A DNA stretch of 64,000 nt, from contig NZ_NOJY02000004.1 in the NCBI RefSeq assembly GCF_002250835.2, forward strand, positions 1 through 64,000. The letters run 5' to 3'. This DNA comes from Romboutsia weinsteinii (lineage in GTDB: Bacteria; Bacillota; Clostridia; Peptostreptococcales; Peptostreptococcaceae). The notes under the pieces are model-generated. The model searched no databases. It had not been told where the DNA came from and worked only from the letters and a program-made list of their open reading frames with translations. Of the stretch, positions 62,228 through 64,000 are shown piece after piece (the stretch's first letter is position 1; each line of letters begins with the position of its first letter). The position numbers and the translations under genes are program-made.

Positions 62228-63742
62228 ATGGTAGGTTTTACAATGGTCGACTTTGCAATACTAGTAGTTTACTTATTAGCGGTACTGCTAGCAGGGCTTT
62301 TCTTCTCTAAAAAAGAGATGAAGGGTAAAGAGTTCTTCAAAGGTGATGGAACTATTCCTTGGTGGGTAACTTCAGTTTCAATATTTGCAACATTACTTAG
62401 CCCAATATCATTTTTATCTTTAGCAGGTAACTCTTATGGAGGAACTTGGATGTTGTGGTTTGCACAAATGGGAATGCTTATAGCGATACCATTAACAATA
62501 AGATTTTTCTTACCACTTTACAGTAGATTAGATTTAGATACAGCTTATCAATACTTAGAAATAAGATATGATTCTAAAGGACTTAGAGTTCTTGGAGCTT
62601 TAATGTTTATAGTATACCAAATAGGGCGTATGTCTATAATAATGTACTTACCATCAGTAGTTTTAGCAGATCTTACAGGAATAAATGTAAACGTATTAAT
62701 AATAGTAATGGGTGTAATTGCAATTATTTATTCATATACAGGTGGTCTGAAATCGGTTTTATGGACAGATTTTATCCAAGGTGTAGTATTAATAATAGGG
62801 GTTACAGGAACATTATTCTACTTAATAGCTAACATAAATGGTGGATTTGGAACAGTTATGGAAAGTTTAACAACTGGAGAAAAGTTCCTTTCATCAAGCG
62901 AAGTACTATTTGATGCAAATATATTAAAATCAAGTGTATTCATTATATTTGTAGGTGCAGGTATTAATACATTCTCATCTTATGTATCAAGTCAAGATAT
63001 CGTGCAAAGGTTTACAACAACTACAGACTTAAAGCAATTAAAGAAGATGACTTATGGAAATGGTGTACTATCAATAGGGCTTGCAACAGTATTCTATTTA
63101 ATAGGAACTTGTTTATTTGTATTCTACAATCAAAATCCGGCTCTTGCTCAAACTGTTAAGCAAGACCAAATATTTGCTTCTTATATTGCATACCAATTAC
63201 CAGTAGGGGTAACAGGTATATTATTAGCAGCAATTTATGCGGCAAGTCAGTCTACTTTATCAACTGGACTTAACTCAGTTGCAACAAGTTGGACTTTAGA
63301 TATACAAACATTGATAACTAAAAATATGAGTTTTGAAAAGCAAACTAAGATAGCACAATATATCTCTCTTGGTGTAGGAATAGTGGCTATAGCAGTATCG
63401 ATGGTGCTTGCAAATGGAGAAATAAAATCTGCATATGAATGGTTTAACAGCTTCATGGGATTAGTACTTGGAGTATTAGCAGGAATATTTGTACTTGGAG
63501 CATTCTGTAAAAAAGCTACGAAGCTTGGTGCTTATGTTGGATTTACAGTATCTGCTATACTAGTTATATACTTAAAATACAATGTGCCAGACGTTAGTAC
63601 ATGGGCATATTCTCTAATAACTATATCAACTTCAGTAGTAGTTGGACAAATAGTAAGTTTAATTCAATTAAAAGTTACTAATAAAGAACCAAAAACTAAT
63701 AAAGAAGCAACTGTACACTATAAATTAAGTGACAATATGTAG
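62228..63742 (+). CDS. nanT: Sodium:solute symporter, probable sialic acid transporter
   Basis: This 504-residue SSS-family transporter has about 13 membrane helices, with the family stretch FFKGDGTIPWWVTSVSIFAT (about residues 37-56), IYSYTGGLKSVLWTDFIQGV (about 166-185) and SQSTLSTGLNSVATSW (about 339-354), which includes the sodium-site Ser/Thr region. Position in the nan operon indicates sialic acid as substrate; the symbol follows function, although enteric NanT belongs to another family. It follows nanA by 138 bases containing a hairpin. AAGGGGGA precedes the ATG. Confidence 0.88.
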   Translation: MVGFTMVDFAILVVYLLAVLLAGLFFSKKEMKGKEFFKGDGTIPWWVTSVSIFATLLSPISFLSLAGNSYGGTWMLWFAQMGMLIAIPLTIRFFLPLYSRLDLDTAYQYLEIRYDSKGLRVLGALMFIVYQIGRMSIIMYLPSVVLADLTGINVNVLIIVMGVIAIIYSYTGGLKSVLWTDFIQGVVLIIGVTGTLFYLIANINGGFGTVMESLTTGEKFLSSSEVLFDANILKSSVFIIFVGAGINTFSSYVSSQDIVQRFTTTTDLKQLKKMTYGNGVLSIGLATVFYLIGTCLFVFYNQNPALAQTVKQDQIFASYIAYQLPVGVTGILLAAIYAASQSTLSTGLNSVATSWTLDIQTLITKNMSFEKQTKIAQYISLGVGIVAIAVSMVLANGEIKSAYEWFNSFMGLVLGVLAGIFVLGAFCKKATKLGAYVGFTVSAILVIYLKYNVPDVSTWAYSLITISTSVVVGQIVSLIQLKVTNKEPKTNKEATVHYKLSDNM

Positions 63743-63754
63743 GGGGAAATCATT

Positions 63755-64000
63755 ATGATATATGGAAATATAAACCACGAAAAAACTTATTCTAATATAG
63801 ATAAAGATTTACTTACTTGTTTTGAATTTGCTAAAAATAACAAATTAGTTGAATTTGAAAAAGGAAGTCATGTTATAGATGGAGATGATATCTTCGTAAA
63901 TATAGTGGGATATGAAACTTGCGAAAAAGAAGATAGATTCTGGGAAGCACATAAAAAGTATATTGATGTTCATCTAATGCTAGATGGATCTGAGAGAATA
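63755..64000 (+). CDS. YhcH/YjgK/YiaL-family protein (NanQ-like), 5' part
   Basis: The first 82 codons are visible before the window ends. The sequence begins MIYGNINHEKTYSNIDKDLL and has the family's conserved metal-site region EKEDRFWEAHKKYIDVHLML (about residues 57-76) followed by DGSERI. YhcH/YiaL proteins are cupin-like, and the nan member NanQ opens the sialic acid ring by anomerisation. It follows the symporter gene by 12 bases with AGGGGGA as RBS, so it belongs to the nan operon. Confidence 0.9.
   Translation, partial: MIYGNINHEKTYSNIDKDLLTCFEFAKNNKLVEFEKGSHVIDGDDIFVNIVGYETCEKEDRFWEAHKKYIDVHLMLDGSERI

Overview
The window comes from a very AT-rich, low-GC Gram-positive anaerobe. Three things place it in the Peptostreptococcaceae (Clostridioides, Paraclostridium, Romboutsia, Terrisporobacter): the flagellar gene order with a fused FliR-FlhB, a c-di-GMP-I riboswitch in front of flgB, and a class III fructose-bisphosphatase. 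The species cannot be named from the sequence alone. No rRNA, tRNA, CRISPR array, insertion sequence or prophage was seen.

Layout. 1-17.3 kb is mixed housekeeping and envelope DNA: the end of a galactose-type ABC permease gene, an M23 peptidase, a diacylglycerol glucosyltransferase-like enzyme, a YjiH/M42 peptidase pair, a self-regulated PadR-DUF1700-DUF4097 operon with three operator copies, a Cys/Met-rich putative spore-surface protein, pyridoxal/pyridoxamine kinase, an amidase-domain protein, a cold-shock protein, CBS, PpiC and TSCPD proteins, and several unknown genes. 17.5-21 kb holds glpK and a two-component system.

21.1-48.9 kb is one nearly complete flagellar gene cluster. It has a short head unit (transglycosylase, YaaR, FliN-like protein), a sigma-28 unit (flgM-flgN-flgK-flgL-fliW-csrA-fliS-fliD-fliT-like), fliC on its own sigma-28 promoter, and the long hook-basal body/export/motor/switch operon flgB to fliN. 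That last operon starts behind a c-di-GMP-I riboswitch with an intrinsic terminator and ends with fliA, flgF, flgG, fliM and fliN. FliA made from the long operon would switch on flgM and fliC. FlgM restrains FliA, FliW/CsrA probably control flagellin translation, and c-di-GMP would switch off the early operon. fliL, flhF, flhG, flbD, glycosylation and chemotaxis genes are absent from the cluster.

48.9-53.9 kb is an iron/haem uptake island: an AraC regulator divergent from a NEAT-domain surface protein, a sortase, and a lipoprotein-permease-ATPase transporter. It has a Fur-box-like site inside a promoter and a 15-bp match to the PadR operator found 44 kb away. 54-60 kb carries a HesB-like protein, topoisomerase III, fructose-1,6-bisphosphatase, a coiled-coil membrane protein and a small exporter. 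60.4 kb to the end is a sialic-acid catabolic operon (nanE, nanA, sodium symporter, YhcH/NanQ-like), cut by the window edge.
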